DNA of 64,000 nt, from assembly GCA_002633005.1 (NCBI GenBank), contig NMRA01000164.1:685338-749337 (forward strand), read 5' to 3'. The number at the start of each line of letters is the position of its first letter. Position 1 is the first letter of the stretch. The stretch comes from Phoronis australis (lineage: Eukaryota; Phoronida; Phoronidae). The translations under genes and the position numbers were made by a program. Of this stretch, positions 37,467-48,209 are shown one piece after another. Under the pieces are notes generated by a model, which did no database searches, was not told the origin of the DNA, and saw nothing but the letters and a program-made list of their open reading frames with translations.

Positions 37467-37869
37467 CTAAAGGAACAAAGCGGCATCAGTAAAACAGAAT
37501 TACTAGATAACTATCTAAATTCACGGTACACGTATCAATAGTCAGAGATGACAACATTGGTGACACTCAAACTTTAAAATCTCGTCGTATTCAGCAGCAC
37601 TTGTTGTCACATACAAAAATAAAAAGGGTTTTACAGTCAACATTAAAATCACCCATGTAAGCTACGGGAAATAGGGCATGAAAAAATGCGGGGGACTCTT
37701 TCGAGATCGTTTTGAATGTCTGACGTATATTTGGAAAAGGGAGAAGAACATTATTTTTTTCTATGTCTGGTCTTTAACGGGACCGTTGAAATATTTAGAC
37801 CACAACAGCTGAGGCGTCTAGCTACCAACAAAGTGGAATTTATTTCTTGTGACGTTTGACAGACGCGGC

Positions 37870-38140
37870 TGAATGCGGTCGGCGAAAAGGTTTCCAAAAG
37901 AGGACACTTTTTGGAAGCAGAGTCATTTCACATTATTTACAAATTGTGTAACATCCCTTATCGGACACATAATCTTCATTTGCACAGCTTTTTCATCACA
38001 TCTAGTATTCGACATTGGAATGAACTGAGCAACGAACTGGTCTCAGCATCATCTGTCGAGTCTTTCAGGAAGACAGTCTTCCAAATAATGTCATCTGATC
38101 TTAATTGTTATTTTCGTGCACTCTTCACCACCTGCCTGTG
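37870..38140 (+). mobile_element. Non-LTR retrotransposon (CR1/jockey-like) ORF tail
   Basis: The plus strand reads FHIIYKLCNIPYRTHNLHLH, then FFITSSIRHWNELSNELVSA and SVESFRKTV. This is the typical C-terminal end of CR1/jockey-type reverse-transcriptase ORFs, where a basic region is followed by FFxRTIRxWNxLPxxxVxAxSxxxFK. Only the last about 75 codons and the stop are present. It is inserted in the intron between ShKT module 11 and the linker exon, opposite in strand to the host gene. Confidence 0.65.
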
Positions 38141-38340
38141 AATTCATATTAAAAATTTTCACTTTTGGAAATGACCGATCCCTTTCCGTTAGTGTCTTGA
38201 ACAAGTTGAAGATTGAAGTATAAGAAGAAGAAAGGAGAAATGACGCTCCCAAAAGAGTCCTGGTAATCACATTCACGATGGTGTTCCATACACTAGTCAT
38301 TAGCTTCACACCTTTCGTACAATTCTCGCTTTGTACTTAC

Positions 38341-38517
38341 CTCTATCACAGAAACACGTCTTGAAACACTCTGCCTTCATTTTGACCTCGTGTAACGTGC
38401 ACAGGCCTTGTAAAGCATACATCTTGCACTGTTGATCGGGATTCTTATACGTATCCTCATCGTCAGGTTGAAGTTGGTTTACACATTTGGATGGATGCGG
38501 TGTTGCTTGAGGTGCAA
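38341..38517 (-). CDS. ShKT module 11 exon (long-loop, C-x-C subtype)
   Basis: A 177-bp phase 1-1 exon. After a TPHPSK linker the module has a long loop of 20 residues between Cys 1 and Cys 2 (CVNQLQPDDEDTYKNPDQQC) and ends ECFKTCFC, with one residue instead of two between the last Cys. The same layout occurs at 30964-31140 (also 177 bp) and 29699-29863, so these three form a subfamily within the gene. Acceptor GTTTTCAG, donor AGAGGTAAGT. The conserved YA.QGLC and KM..EC elements identify it as ShKT despite the unusual spacing. Confidence 0.82.
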
Positions 38518-38699
38518 CTGAAAACAAATTTCTGTTGATGCTCAGTGTTTGGAGCAATCGTTTCATATTTTCTTTGAGATGAGAGAGAACCTCGCGAAAA
38601 CTCGAGACTTCGCGAGATATCGTCATGTATTACAAGCGAAACGTGATCACATAAGCTTCCTTCGCGCGATTCCTTCGTCTGTACGTAACTCAGCCCATG

Positions 38700-38965
38700 C
38701 TCAGTATTGGCCTCCAGCGCCCTGTTGCATGAACCAGTCCCAAATGGGGACTCAGCTAAGTTCCCTAAATCTACTTGGTATTCGTGGGCTTTTGACAACA
38801 TTGATTGACATTTCTTATCTTTTTTGAGTCTCATTACCAAATCAATTTTTGGCTTTGTTACAAATCGAGAGTAAACTCAGCTACGTTGAATTCTCAATAT
38901 TATTGAAAATAAGTAAGAATCTTTCCATGCAACGCCCCTAATTTAAGGACTAAGTAATTAATTAT
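38700..38965. mobile_element. Second copy of the GTTGCATG MITE-like family (partial)
   Basis: It contains GTTGCATGAACCAGTCCCAA at its left side and CCATGCAACGCCCC about 230 bases on, plus the CTCAATATTATTGAAAATAA phrase found inverted in the 51064-51485 copy. The boundaries are approximate. It lies next to ShKT module 11. Confidence 0.45.
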
Positions 38966-39349
38966 TGTGACTCAATTAAGTGCTCATTTTTCATTTTATT
39001 TTTGACTACAGAAACATAACTGACAGACACACCCCCATAGCATACTTTCCCTTTCACTCTCCATACACAATGTAATTACCTATACAGAAACCTGCTTTTG
39101 CTGACATAAATTTTCTTCTTTTTTACTATAATTAAACTTTTCCATTTTGTAATATATTTTTGGTTCTGTTTTAAAAATTATTTTAGACGGATGTTTGGAA
39201 TTTAGTTTCTTGAAATAGATATGCTTTTTTATCTCTAAAAGTAATATTAAGTTGTACATCTCGCTCTTTCTTTCTGGCTGTCTAAGGACAACTCTTCATT
39301 CTTTGACTTCTTAAAAATATACCACTGTTTTATTCCAGATGTCTTTCAC

Positions 39350-40720
39350 AACGGGGCAAAGCTAAAACAAATATGCAAGTGATTCGGCCTTTTCTTTCAA
39401 AAAGTACGCAAGTTGTTGGGAAAAAGGCCAATACGCATCAAAAGAAGTGTTTGTTGTCAACATTATATACCTAATTTTCATTTGCAACCATCTGAGTCGA
39501 ACGTCACAAGTACTAAATATTGGGCTATGAAAATAAGATTTCCATTCTGTTATTGACCTTCTAAAACCCAACACAAGGTCCCATTTTTTATTCCTTCTGG
39601 TTTTTGAGACAATTTTTCCACCAATATATTGTAATTGTCATGGGTACCTTAGTTATTCTTTTGAAATAAAACTTGTAATGTTGTTAATAGAATTGGATGT
39701 ATAAATTTTGCATTTGTAAGGGATACACATACAAAAGTTGACCTCAGACATCTTTTAGTCTTTCAAATGCTGTAAACAGGGGTTTGACGTCAAACTTGTT
39801 AACAAAGCACCGAAATAACAACATAAAACCATTATCGTCATATAAATCGCCTATAAATCGAAACTGTTTTTATCCCATGATGGATAAAATATTGGTTTTC
39901 CTATTAACTTTAATTTTTGAATTGTTCCATTCTCTCCTTCATTTTCATTGTTTAAAACTGAGCAAAAGTTCTCGGCCAAAGCAAACAGTACTTCCAAAAC
40001 AAGTTTCCAGTCTATTTAGGTAAATGTTTCATAAAAATATTTCCCCATAAACATGTTTTTCATATCAGCTTTTTCAAAATATCCTTCCATGCTGAAAGGT
40101 TTTGTTCATTTCATAATTTATTCATCCATGTTATTTTACGTGAGCTTACGAAAGATGACATACGAGACCACTATTATTACAAGATCAAATCATTGTTTTA
40201 AGGAAAACTTCACCTGTCTTATTACTCCATATAAATTCAAAAACCGTCCTTTCCAGTTTTTAATAAATCAGATCTTGAAGATGGAAGATGTGTAAGTTTC
40301 GACACCAACACGCAAATTTTCCCCAAAATACTGAGAGAACTTCCTGAGAAAGGACGTATTACCTTTCAACTTTCTACCAACTTTTGATCAAAATTTAAAC
40401 TTTGCATATCTTTTAAATTTACCCTAAATTTTACTCCTTCAAGTGAGAACGTTTCTCTAGACTATTTTAAATTTCTTGAAAAACCCGGTATCCAAGAATC
40501 TTATCTTTTAGAACCAATCCAAATGTATTCCTTTCTTTCAATATTAGGTTTTAGACCAGAGAATTTAGCAAATTGGTCAAGAAGGTCCAGTGTTTTCTCA
40601 GGAGACTTCTCAGAGCCGTCGGATAAAATTGTTGTAAAGGTCGTCAGCATACTAAAGTATCTTAATCTCCGCATTACCAAATTGTGCACCCTCAACTCTT
40701 TTACAATTTGAAAACTTATG
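39350..40720 (-). mobile_element. Degenerate L1/Tx1-type LINE fragment
   Basis: Two pieces of one LINE ORF are recognisable on the minus strand. At 40501-40695 FTTILSDGSEKSPEKTLDLL and QFAKFSGLKPNIERKEYIWI match the region just after the YADD box of L1-like reverse transcriptases. At 39362-39574 VRLRWLQMKIRYIMLTTNTS matches the C-terminal region that precedes the Cys/His motif in Tx1/L1 elements. The sequence between is AT-rich with many stops. The element is old and inactive and lies in the intron between ShKT modules 10 and 11. Confidence 0.6.
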
Positions 40721-41221
40721 TCTTAGTATCTCACCGTAAACTACAAACAAATGTGGTGAGACTGGGTCCTCTTGTTTACATCACGTTCAACTTTAAAGAA
40801 ATCGGACTCCGTGTCGCTTTGCAAAACACAAAAGTTAGTTGCAAAACGCAGGAGCGTGCAATAGAGATAACGTTGTAAAAAAATATTACATCTGCGATCA
40901 AAGAACGAAACAAGCACGCATAACAATTAGGTAACTCAATTGAGTCATGCAATTGGGCACAGCAACAACCAATTTTTGGTTCTCATTAAGAACTGAAATC
41001 GCGTCTAATTTTTTATTTGAAAAGAAATATTAATTTAAAAGCTGAGACAAATTGTATAACAGAAAGTGTCTTAAATCAAAAGTTCTTGTTTTGGTTGAGG
41101 ACTGGTCCATAGCAGCTATAAATATTTAATGAGTCAGTTTGCAAATTATTTGTTGACAACTACATATTACATGCTATTTCTCTCAAACCAAACGTAGATG
41201 TTGGAAGATTTCCGAGCTTAC

Positions 41222-41371
41222 CCGCTGTTCTTTGTGCCACTTGGGTACTACACAAGCCGCATGTCTTCTTACAATATGTTTCAGCCAAAAGAGGGCGGAA
41301 TGGGTGAGGATCCTTACATTCGCCTTCTCTTTTGAACGTCTGGCAGATTGACCAACTAAAGAGGTCGTAGC
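41222..41371 (-). CDS. ShKT module 10 exon (first Cys made by splicing)
   Basis: Within the exon only five of the six ShKT cysteines are encoded: SICQTFKREGEC, then ETYC, KTC and GLC. The missing first Cys is supplied by the split codon: the exon begins GC-TAC and the upstream exon at 42046 ends in T, giving TGC. Acceptor TTTGTAG, donor GCGGGTAAGC, phase 1-1, 150 bp. It was not visible as an ATG-started frame and was found by reading the reverse strand. A short tail (STQVAQRTAG) follows the module. Confidence 0.82.
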
Positions 41372-41432
41372 CTACAAAGAAGAAAGGGAAGGATTAAAAA
41401 ACTCACCAAGTGATTTTCCGGTTTGTTTAAAT

Positions 41433-41700
41433 CATGCGCGCACCCAGCCTAAAAATACGAGGGCTCGAATGCTTGAGAATGTGAACCTTATATTTTGATT
41501 TACTTGGTACTTTTAGTGCTATGAACTGAGCATTCGCCGAATTTTGGTAGTTCCCGCCTTTTTGGTGGACATTTGTGTCGTTTTCTACTTATTTTTGGAA
41601 TCTTTGCGTCTCTGGGGCAGTCCTTTGTGCCCACTTCGCCAAATGAAGGCGCTCGTTCAAGTCCTCCGAGTCCCCCTGGGTTCTCGTATGTTAATATTGA
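41433..41700. mobile_element. MITE-like element, GCGCGCACCC family, copy 3 (inverted, diverged)
   Basis: The left end is CATGCGCGCACCCAGCCT. The interior is in opposite orientation to the other copies (GTGCCCACTTCGCCAAATG instead of CATTTGGCGAAGTGGGC). The right end TGGGTTCTCGTATG is a degraded form of the inverted repeat. Between modules 9 and 10. Confidence 0.6.
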
Positions 41701-42045
41701 TACGAGTGAACTTTTGGTCAAACCTTTGGCCACTTAGAAGTAAAGACGGACACTAGTAAGACTGTTGCCAGGAGGAAAATTTGTGTCGACGGGAAGTGAG
41801 GGCGGAGTCGACTTGGGAGTATGCCGAAACTGGAGGGTGAGCGAGGGGTCGGGGGTCAAAGTTGATGTTAACTGTGTGGACCAATAATGTTAACCATTAA
41901 ACATCATTTATCAATGTCCAGGTACACTTTGTCAGACAAAAGTATAAAACTGAGCATAGGCTGTATCTTTTTATGGGTTAAAACATGGGATGCTTGGTTG
42001 AAGCACATTTAGATTCAACTCGCAAAACCAAGTTCTGAGACTTAC

Positions 42046-42303
42046 AATCCGCCAAATCACATCTGTTACAGGTCCTCATACAGTACATATTCATTCTCGC
42101 AGAATCTGTCTTGCATTGATGTGCATAACTTCGGCAGTCGTCGTTCTTGTCAACGCATCGGATCATTTCTTTCAAATTTGACGGCTTGCAGAGGCCACAA
42201 GACATTCTGCACGTGCGTAACCAAGCGCCGTTGTCAAGACAACTTTTCTCGCGGATTTGTAGATGGCAGTCATTCGCTGTATCTTTACATACAGGTTTTA
42301 GGT
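42046..42303 (-). CDS. ShKT modules 8 and 9 (double-module exon)
   Basis: A 258-bp phase 1-1 exon with two ShKT modules: CKDTANDCHLQIREKSC through RMSCGLC, and CVDKNDDCRSYAHQC through MRTCNRC. Both have six Cys and the acidic D-x2-C element. Acceptor TTTTATAG, donor GATTGTAAGT. The exon ends with a lone T; the next exon (41371) starts with GC, so the splice creates a TGC Cys codon that is the first cysteine of module 10. Without this exon that Cys would be lost. Confidence 0.86.
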
Positions 42304-43129
42304 CTATAAAACATGAGAAAACCTCCTTGCAAAGGTGAACGGATAATGTTTGGCATGTTAAATAAGGAAAACAATAAATACTATTTAGGGTCATGCGCAA
42401 AAATACTAAATGTTTTTTTTTCGAAGTGAAAGTTTCGCACTAGTGTCGCACAGCCTGTAGGTAGCACTGAACAGTTTGTAATCCATAGAATCTAAATAGC
42501 AAGGTGTGTGAAGTGTTTGATTTGGGAAATGCTTGAAAATAGTTTTAAGGAAATTTATTTATCTGTGGTTCTGAATTCATCCTGAATGAGAAAAGCCAAT
42601 TTTTACTAACAGTGGCCTACTTTTGATGCAAAATGGTGGCTGCACTTAGCGTTCAACCCCTGACAAACCGGGTGCGATTTCAGGTAGCTGGCAGTTCAAA
42701 ATTACCGAGCGAGCATCTGGTATGGGGCGTGCTATGACCACCTTTCTAGAATGTAGAAATAACGATCATTCTAAATCTGCAGTCAGATTTTGTCTAGCAC
42801 TTGTAGGGAAGTAGTAATTTTGGGGAGAAAGCGTCAAATTTGAGGTTTTTTATCCTATTTTTGCATGCCAGGATTTTTTGTGATGTGAATTAACCTATTA
42901 AAACCCTGTAGTAGGCCTACAATAAGTTTCACTTATCCTGAGTAGTGCCTGAAAGTTCGAAATGCTACAAAACTTTTTAGACTCTTGATCAGGAAGTGAG
43001 GAAAGGACATCTCGCGTCGGTTGCCAAAACTGTAATGACTGTACTGTGCTACCAGGCGTTTTATTCAGATACAACGACTGGAACGACCCCAGCAATCCTA
43101 GCAGCGAACACAAATGTGCCAGACACGGT

Positions 43130-43161
<32 letters not shown>

Positions 43162-43978
43162 ACACACTGTCCCTCTCCCTTTCCGCATATGCACACGCAC
43201 CTTCCCCACCAACAGGTTGGTACTTCAGCTGATGTAATCTGTGTGCTTGTCACTTTACGCTCTTCCTTTTTGGCCGGAGGAGTTAAAAATACAAACACTG
43301 CGACAGAGTGAATGTAAGCAGCTAAAGATGGTGGAGCATATCAATGTACGATGCAAGTTATGTGGGCATATTAAGTACATCGTAAGTGTAAAGTTCACTT
43401 CATGAATCAATGAGTAAAACTCTAGCTAAGTTAGCGTAGGATGTAATTAAATAGCATTTTACTTAATGCTTGCAGCGCAAGTTCATTGCAATGCCGCCTC
43501 AAGCTGAACTTCTCTCATTCTCACTGAATGTCATAATGTCGATTGGAATTGAATTTTCATTGAGGCAATCAGATGAAATATCTTTGATCATTTTTCTCTT
43601 ATTGACCTTATGATAACTCCTATTGTGTTTTACCGAAACTTGCCACAGAATCGAAAGAATATGTAAATGGTTTTTGTTTGGTGCGATAAAATCGGCAATA
43701 TAGTTGAAGAGATTGGTTAAAATGTTCAATGTTTTGTAAAAATGCAATTTGATTTACTGCAGAGCAAATGTTTATCTTCGTGAACGTGATTAATGGGGGA
43801 GGGGGAACTTTCGTGTATTCGAAGTTCATGCAAGCACGATCTTGAAAATAAGTAAGATTCCAAGGTCACGCACAAATCGTTAGCCAAATGAGTGAACGTT
43901 GTGTATCGTTGGCCAAATTGGTGAACGTTACGCACGTAAACTACGTGCGCAAATTAACTCTTTTTAGAGGGCTACAGT
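42304..43978. other. Intron DNA with CT repeat
   Basis: Only the CT microsatellite and short shadow frames were seen. Confidence 0.5.
43128..43165. repeat. CT microsatellite
   Basis: A CTCTCT run with one TTT interruption. Short Ser/Leu and Arg/Glu repeat frames on both strands here are artefacts. Confidence 0.9.
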
Positions 43979-44590
43979 ATGTCAGAATATAGTCTGATAG
44001 TATTTTTAGTTGTATTGTTTTGTTTTGTGTGTTGTTATTCTGTTTGATTGGCATGACCCCTGAGTGATTAATGCAGTCTGGAATATTCTAGAGACTAGTA
44101 TATGTTTGTAGAATAGTTGGGTAGATTCAGGAAAGTTCTAGAATGTGCTTGAATTGATGAAAAGTTCCAGAACAATGCAGTAGGCTATAAATACACAAGC
44201 ACGGGTTTGTGTTAGTCAGATTAAGTCAGTTGAGTCCAAAAAGATCAAGTCGGGAGATCAAGTGAGATCAAGGCAGTTCAAGAAAGTTAATCAGGAGAAC
44301 TACAGTTGAGTTGCAGTGAAGAGAATCAGCAGTAACAGCTATAGTCAATAGGGAGCCAGCTATAGACAGCAGGTTATTGAATCAACGAGTGTAACAGTTG
44401 CTGGAAGTATCTCAGAAGTTCAACACAAGTCAAGGCTTCGCAGCACTGGCTGGAGCATAAACAGACATTACGTCGGACGTTTTGTTTGAGTAGGCTTGTG
44501 AACGTACGGTCGAGATTAATAAAAGATTAACTCGAACCAGTCTTCAGTCAATCTTCGCACCGAAAGCTATTAGCACCGGTCTGTAACAAC
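43979..44590 (+). mobile_element. LTR-like repeat, copy 2, with promoter and polyA signal
   Basis: It shares with copy 1 the GATTGGCATGACCCCTGAG start block, GCAGTCTGGAATATTCTAGA, the TATAAATACACAAGCACG promoter segment (TATA at 44186-44193), CAGCACTGGCTGGAGC, CATTACGTCGGACGTTTTG, AATAAA (44518-44523) and CACCGAAAGCTATTAGCACC. It lacks the 650-bp insert but has about 100 extra bases after the promoter. Located between ShKT modules 7 and 8, antisense to the host gene. Confidence 0.55.
44080..44193 (+). promoter_or_regulatory. Heat-shock elements and TATA box in LTR copy 2
   Basis: GGAATATTCTAGAGA (44080-44094; third unit one base off), GGAAAGTTCTAGAAT (44130-44144, perfect) and a third imperfect triplet around AAAGTTCCAGAAC (44161-44173) precede TATAAATA at 44186-44193. 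Confidence 0.55.
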
Positions 44591-44639
44591 CTGCGCCCAC
44601 CCACACACGGGGAAAAACGTGACACAGTAATTATTTGCA

Positions 44640-44815
44640 GTGTAAATTAACTTTTAACGCCACAGAGTAATTATATGTGGCGCAAAGTAATTATCTAGAG
44701 GTGTAAAATAATTATTTGCGGCATAAAGAAATTATTTTATTTACGGCGTCAAGTAATTATTTGCGGCGCAAAGTAATTAGTTGCACCGTAAAGTAATTAC
44801 TTAACGCCTCTAACA
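44640..44815. repeat. Degenerate about 22-bp minisatellite
   Basis: The core AAGTAATTATTTGCGGCGC recurs with variation about eight times, just downstream of LTR copy 2. Confidence 0.8.
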
Positions 44816-45392
44816 AGATTTAACTTACGCTCATAATTTACATGCGTAATTTCATCCATTTTGCCAACGATACGCACATCATCATCACCACTTTGCCTCG
44901 CGTACAGCCTACATCAGCATTAGAGTCTGGTGACTACTCGAAACCTAGATCATCTAGGCAGACGTCTATCGTACGTAGCAGCGGTCTGATTGGAATGCGT
45001 ATATCAACTTTTAAAATTTCTCTCGTTTCTAGCATTTTCTATAATATTAAGACATGATATAATTCAATTACTGGTTTTTAATGTCCTCTGTTCCATTTTA
45101 GATCAGTATTAACCTTTATCGGATACGAAAATAGAAGCACGGTAGTACTGTGAATTGAAACAACGTCCTCTTGCATTGTTATCACTGACTCAAGTCATAT
45201 CAGTTAACTTTGAAATTGCAAACGCATGCTTTATATGCTCAGCTAGTTGACTTCAGTGTCGACTGCTCAATGGAGAGCCAGGTGTCAGGTATGTACACCA
45301 GACTCTAACAGCTGGGTGTGAGACAAAATGAATTTGAATATTCAGTAAATGACAAAAAAAAGTTAAAAGCAGAACATTTCGAGCTCCATTAC

Positions 45393-45536
45393 CCTCTCCA
45401 GTACACTGAGCGCACGACCGGTAACAGTATTTCGCCATTCTGTACGGTTTTTTGAAGCATTCGCCAATAATCGCCATATCGACGCATTCGCTCTCTTCGT
45501 TACTGCAGTGAATGTCTTTCGGCCACTCAGATTGGG
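45393..45536 (-). CDS. ShKT module 7 exon
   Basis: A 144-bp phase 1-1 exon beginning with a short linker (QSEWPKDIH) and then CSNEESECVDMAIIGEC and a KYCYRSCAQC ending: six Cys with standard ShKT spacing. The Trp of the common W-A element is replaced (VDMA). Two acceptors are possible; TTTCCAAG at 45537-45538 is chosen because it gives phase 1, while the AG 11 bp further in would give phase 0. The donor GAGGGTAATG is weaker than the others. The open frame upstream of the acceptor reads through an ACAG/GACA microsatellite and is not coding. Confidence 0.82.
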
Positions 45537-45622
45537 CTTGGAAATACAATGTAAAACGATCTGGGTAATTGGCATAGACAAACAAAGAACACGGCGCACA
45601 CACGGACAGATATTGTCCAACA

Positions 45623-45661
45623 AACAGACAGACAGACAGACAAAGAGACAAACAGACAGAC
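45623..45661. repeat. ACAG microsatellite
   Basis: Repeated ACAGACAG with AAGAGACA interruptions, just upstream of the ShKT module 7 acceptor. Confidence 0.85.
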
Positions 45662-46689
45662 ATATGGCGATTAACAAGGGCAAGTATTCAGCAGGTTAAA
45701 TATCACACGTTTTTGCAGAGCAATTGATGTCATAAATTTCGCTCGCAAGTGACCTGTATTCACTGTAGGCCTACGTGAAATACATGTAGGTGCCTCCTGA
45801 AACTGGTTGATCATTTCGTCAGCTGTAAGAACTCGTTGGAAATTACAGTATGCAAAGATGTTACTGGAATGCGTCATCTCGTGAAAGAATATAAATCTTT
45901 GAGTATAATTTTCAAGTCAAACTTTGCCGAGTGTACTTGACTAATTTCCTCGGTTCTCACAGGTCAACCAGTTAAGATATCTGATTGGTTTGTAACCCGG
46001 TAATCGTTACCCATAAGCAGTTTGATGTCATAACCGGTTAACTCGGAGGAATCACTGAAGTCAACAACGTGTACCGAAAACCAACGTTATGGTATTCTCT
46101 GACACAACGCCACCTATACTGAAAAGTGGCCCTGTGGAACATGATGAAGGATACGCGGAATTCCATGTACAATGCGCATGCCTTGGTCGGAAATATACAC
46201 ATCCCATTGCCACCACTTGCACACGCCTTTATGCACTTTACTTGTTTGGGTTTAAGTCACTGGATAGGGGTTTCCTTGGTTTTGTTTAGTTCGATCACTG
46301 TCCTTTTTAATGAATTGCAGCTATTCAAGTCAAAGGCGGTCGCCATACTATACAGAAAACTGAAACGGGTTTACCAGATTTCAACCAGTGGGAATGACTG
46401 AATGTTATGACGTCGGTTTCCTTACTTCAACCAATGAGAAGCTATGTTAAAAAACTTTCGACAGTGCGACCTTTCGTAGCATTGTGAAAAAGTGTAATCT
46501 TTGATGGCAGCACCTGGCTGAATCGATGAAGTCAACCGGATAAGGCATCTGATTGTTGTAAAAACCGGAATTCAGCATCGAGATCGAAACAGTCTTAGCC
46601 AGTTGAACTGCGGAACCGGTCAAGTCACTCATTGCGTCAGACCTGTAGCGACCATTTTTTCCAAATCCAATTGCCCCAGTAGTACTTAC

Positions 46690-46941
46690 TAGGACACAGA
46701 TATCGTTTGCAAGACTTTTTGCACTTGCTCATCATAAATTGTGGTCTGAAGTGGCATTCTCCTTGTTTTGCCCATTGTTCGCAGCTGTCATCCGTGTCCT
46801 CACAGTCACCGAACAGACAGAGTACACGGTGACAATGTTGGCGACAGGCCCACACCGTGTCACTATTTTTCGATCCAAAGCATTTACCAGTTCTTGCGCG
46901 TTCTCTGCAATCTTCCTCTTCGTAGAAAGTATGGCAACCAA
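46690..46941 (-). CDS. ShKT modules 5 and 6 (double-module exon)
   Basis: A 252-bp phase 1-1 exon with two ShKT modules. The first (GCHTFYEEEDCRERARTGKC through the CRQHCHRVLC segment) is divergent, with x3 rather than x2 between the last two Cys. The second (CEDTDDSCEQWAKQGEC through MMSKCKKSC) is close to consensus but also ends C-K-R-Y-L-C, again with an extra residue before the last Cys. Acceptor CATTTTTCAG, donor CCTAGTAAGT. The linker between the modules is only three residues (LFG). The last-Cys spacing shared by both modules suggests an in-exon duplication. Confidence 0.85.
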
Positions 46942-47262
46942 CTGAAAAATGAAAGCTTGACATGCGTGTACTAATTCTAGCTTATCAACACAACAACGAA
47001 ACTGCCGGCTGCAGATTTTGTTCAAAGTGAACCAGTCACGTTCGAACACGTAACAGTGCATATCCTTTCAAAGGCGTAGCTGTAGGCCTGTAAGAAATTG
47101 TACATCACTGAAGGCCTGGATTATTTGTTTACATCCAAGTCTGCCCCACTTTTAAATATCTCGCCCACCGAAAATTCTAAAACTTCCGGCCGGTACTATA
47201 TATACAGAAGTTAATTGCAGCACTACAACTGGCTGTAAAACGAAAACTTCATACAATTACAG

Positions 47263-47491
47263 CATGCGCGCACCCATGGGGGGTCTCGAATGAGCCCCCC
47301 ATTTGGCGAAGTGGGCAAAAAAGTCCGCCTTAGAGAGACAAAAAGTCCGAGAAAATGAGGCATAAGTCCATTAAACATGCGCAATTCACCGTGTTGCTCC
47401 CGTTTTTTTTTAGTCCGCCCGCTTTTTTGTTACCAAACGGTCCCCGAAGTCACAAATACGAGTCCCCTATTTAAGGCTGGGTGCGCGCATG
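47263..47491. mobile_element. MITE-like element, GCGCGCACCC family, copy 4
   Basis: The ends CATGCGCGCACCCA and TGGGTGCGCGCATG are a perfect 14-bp inverted repeat. The interior is GAGCCCCCCATTTGGCGAAG, AAAAAGTCCGAGAAAAT and a T-run. This is the best preserved copy, about 229 bp. Confidence 0.72.
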
Positions 47492-48209
47492 TACAAAAGA
47501 CATTCAGGGTTATTACGAGACACAATGAATATATGGTGAACTGAAATGGCCACCACGTACAATACTCGAAAACTGAAACAATACTAATGCATCGGCATTA
47601 CACGCCACGGGTGGGTTACGTTTGACGGCAGTTTTTGAAGCAAATGAAGAGTAGGTGCCGTGAATGGTATTCAATAGTTGGTCTTTTAAGTTGTTTTGAA
47701 TAAAAAAGGCCACCTATCTGGCTTCTGCTATGCTTTACCCGGGTCTGTGGGTCTCGTCATTTCGAAAGCATTTTTGGAAGTCCAGGCCGAAAAGTTTGCT
47801 CCAAGTACAGTTACCTTCAGACAAGACGAAGTTGGAGAATTTGTTTATAACGTATTTTTGCCTAAATTTCTGTTCTCAAATGATCAAGAGAACTATTTTA
47901 GAATCCTGTCTCCAATTTAGTACCGAAGCAGTCGCGAATTTGTGAGTTTGGCAAAAAAAGCCAAGTTCGTAATTTTCTGTCATTTTTGGCATTTGTGGCT
48001 TCTCTACAAATTCCCTTATCCATTGGAGTCCCCACCGATTGTGCTTTCTAAAAGTTGCACGTTTGTCAAGTGTCGTGAGACCGAGTTGGCTTTTGTTAAA
48101 CCAGTTTCTGATTTCAATGAAATCAACAATTCGACTATCCCTCGGAATTCGAGATGCTGCAACCAAAATGCATTTGGTAGTAAGCTAACTACTGAGTTCT
48201 TGTACTTAC

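Noticed and set aside
43098-43311. Ser/Leu- and Arg/Glu-rich frames on both strands
   Set aside because: Translation of a CT microsatellite.
44640-44815. Regular short repeats considered as a CRISPR-like array
   Set aside because: Animal intron DNA; repeats are degenerate and lack unique spacers, so this is a minisatellite.
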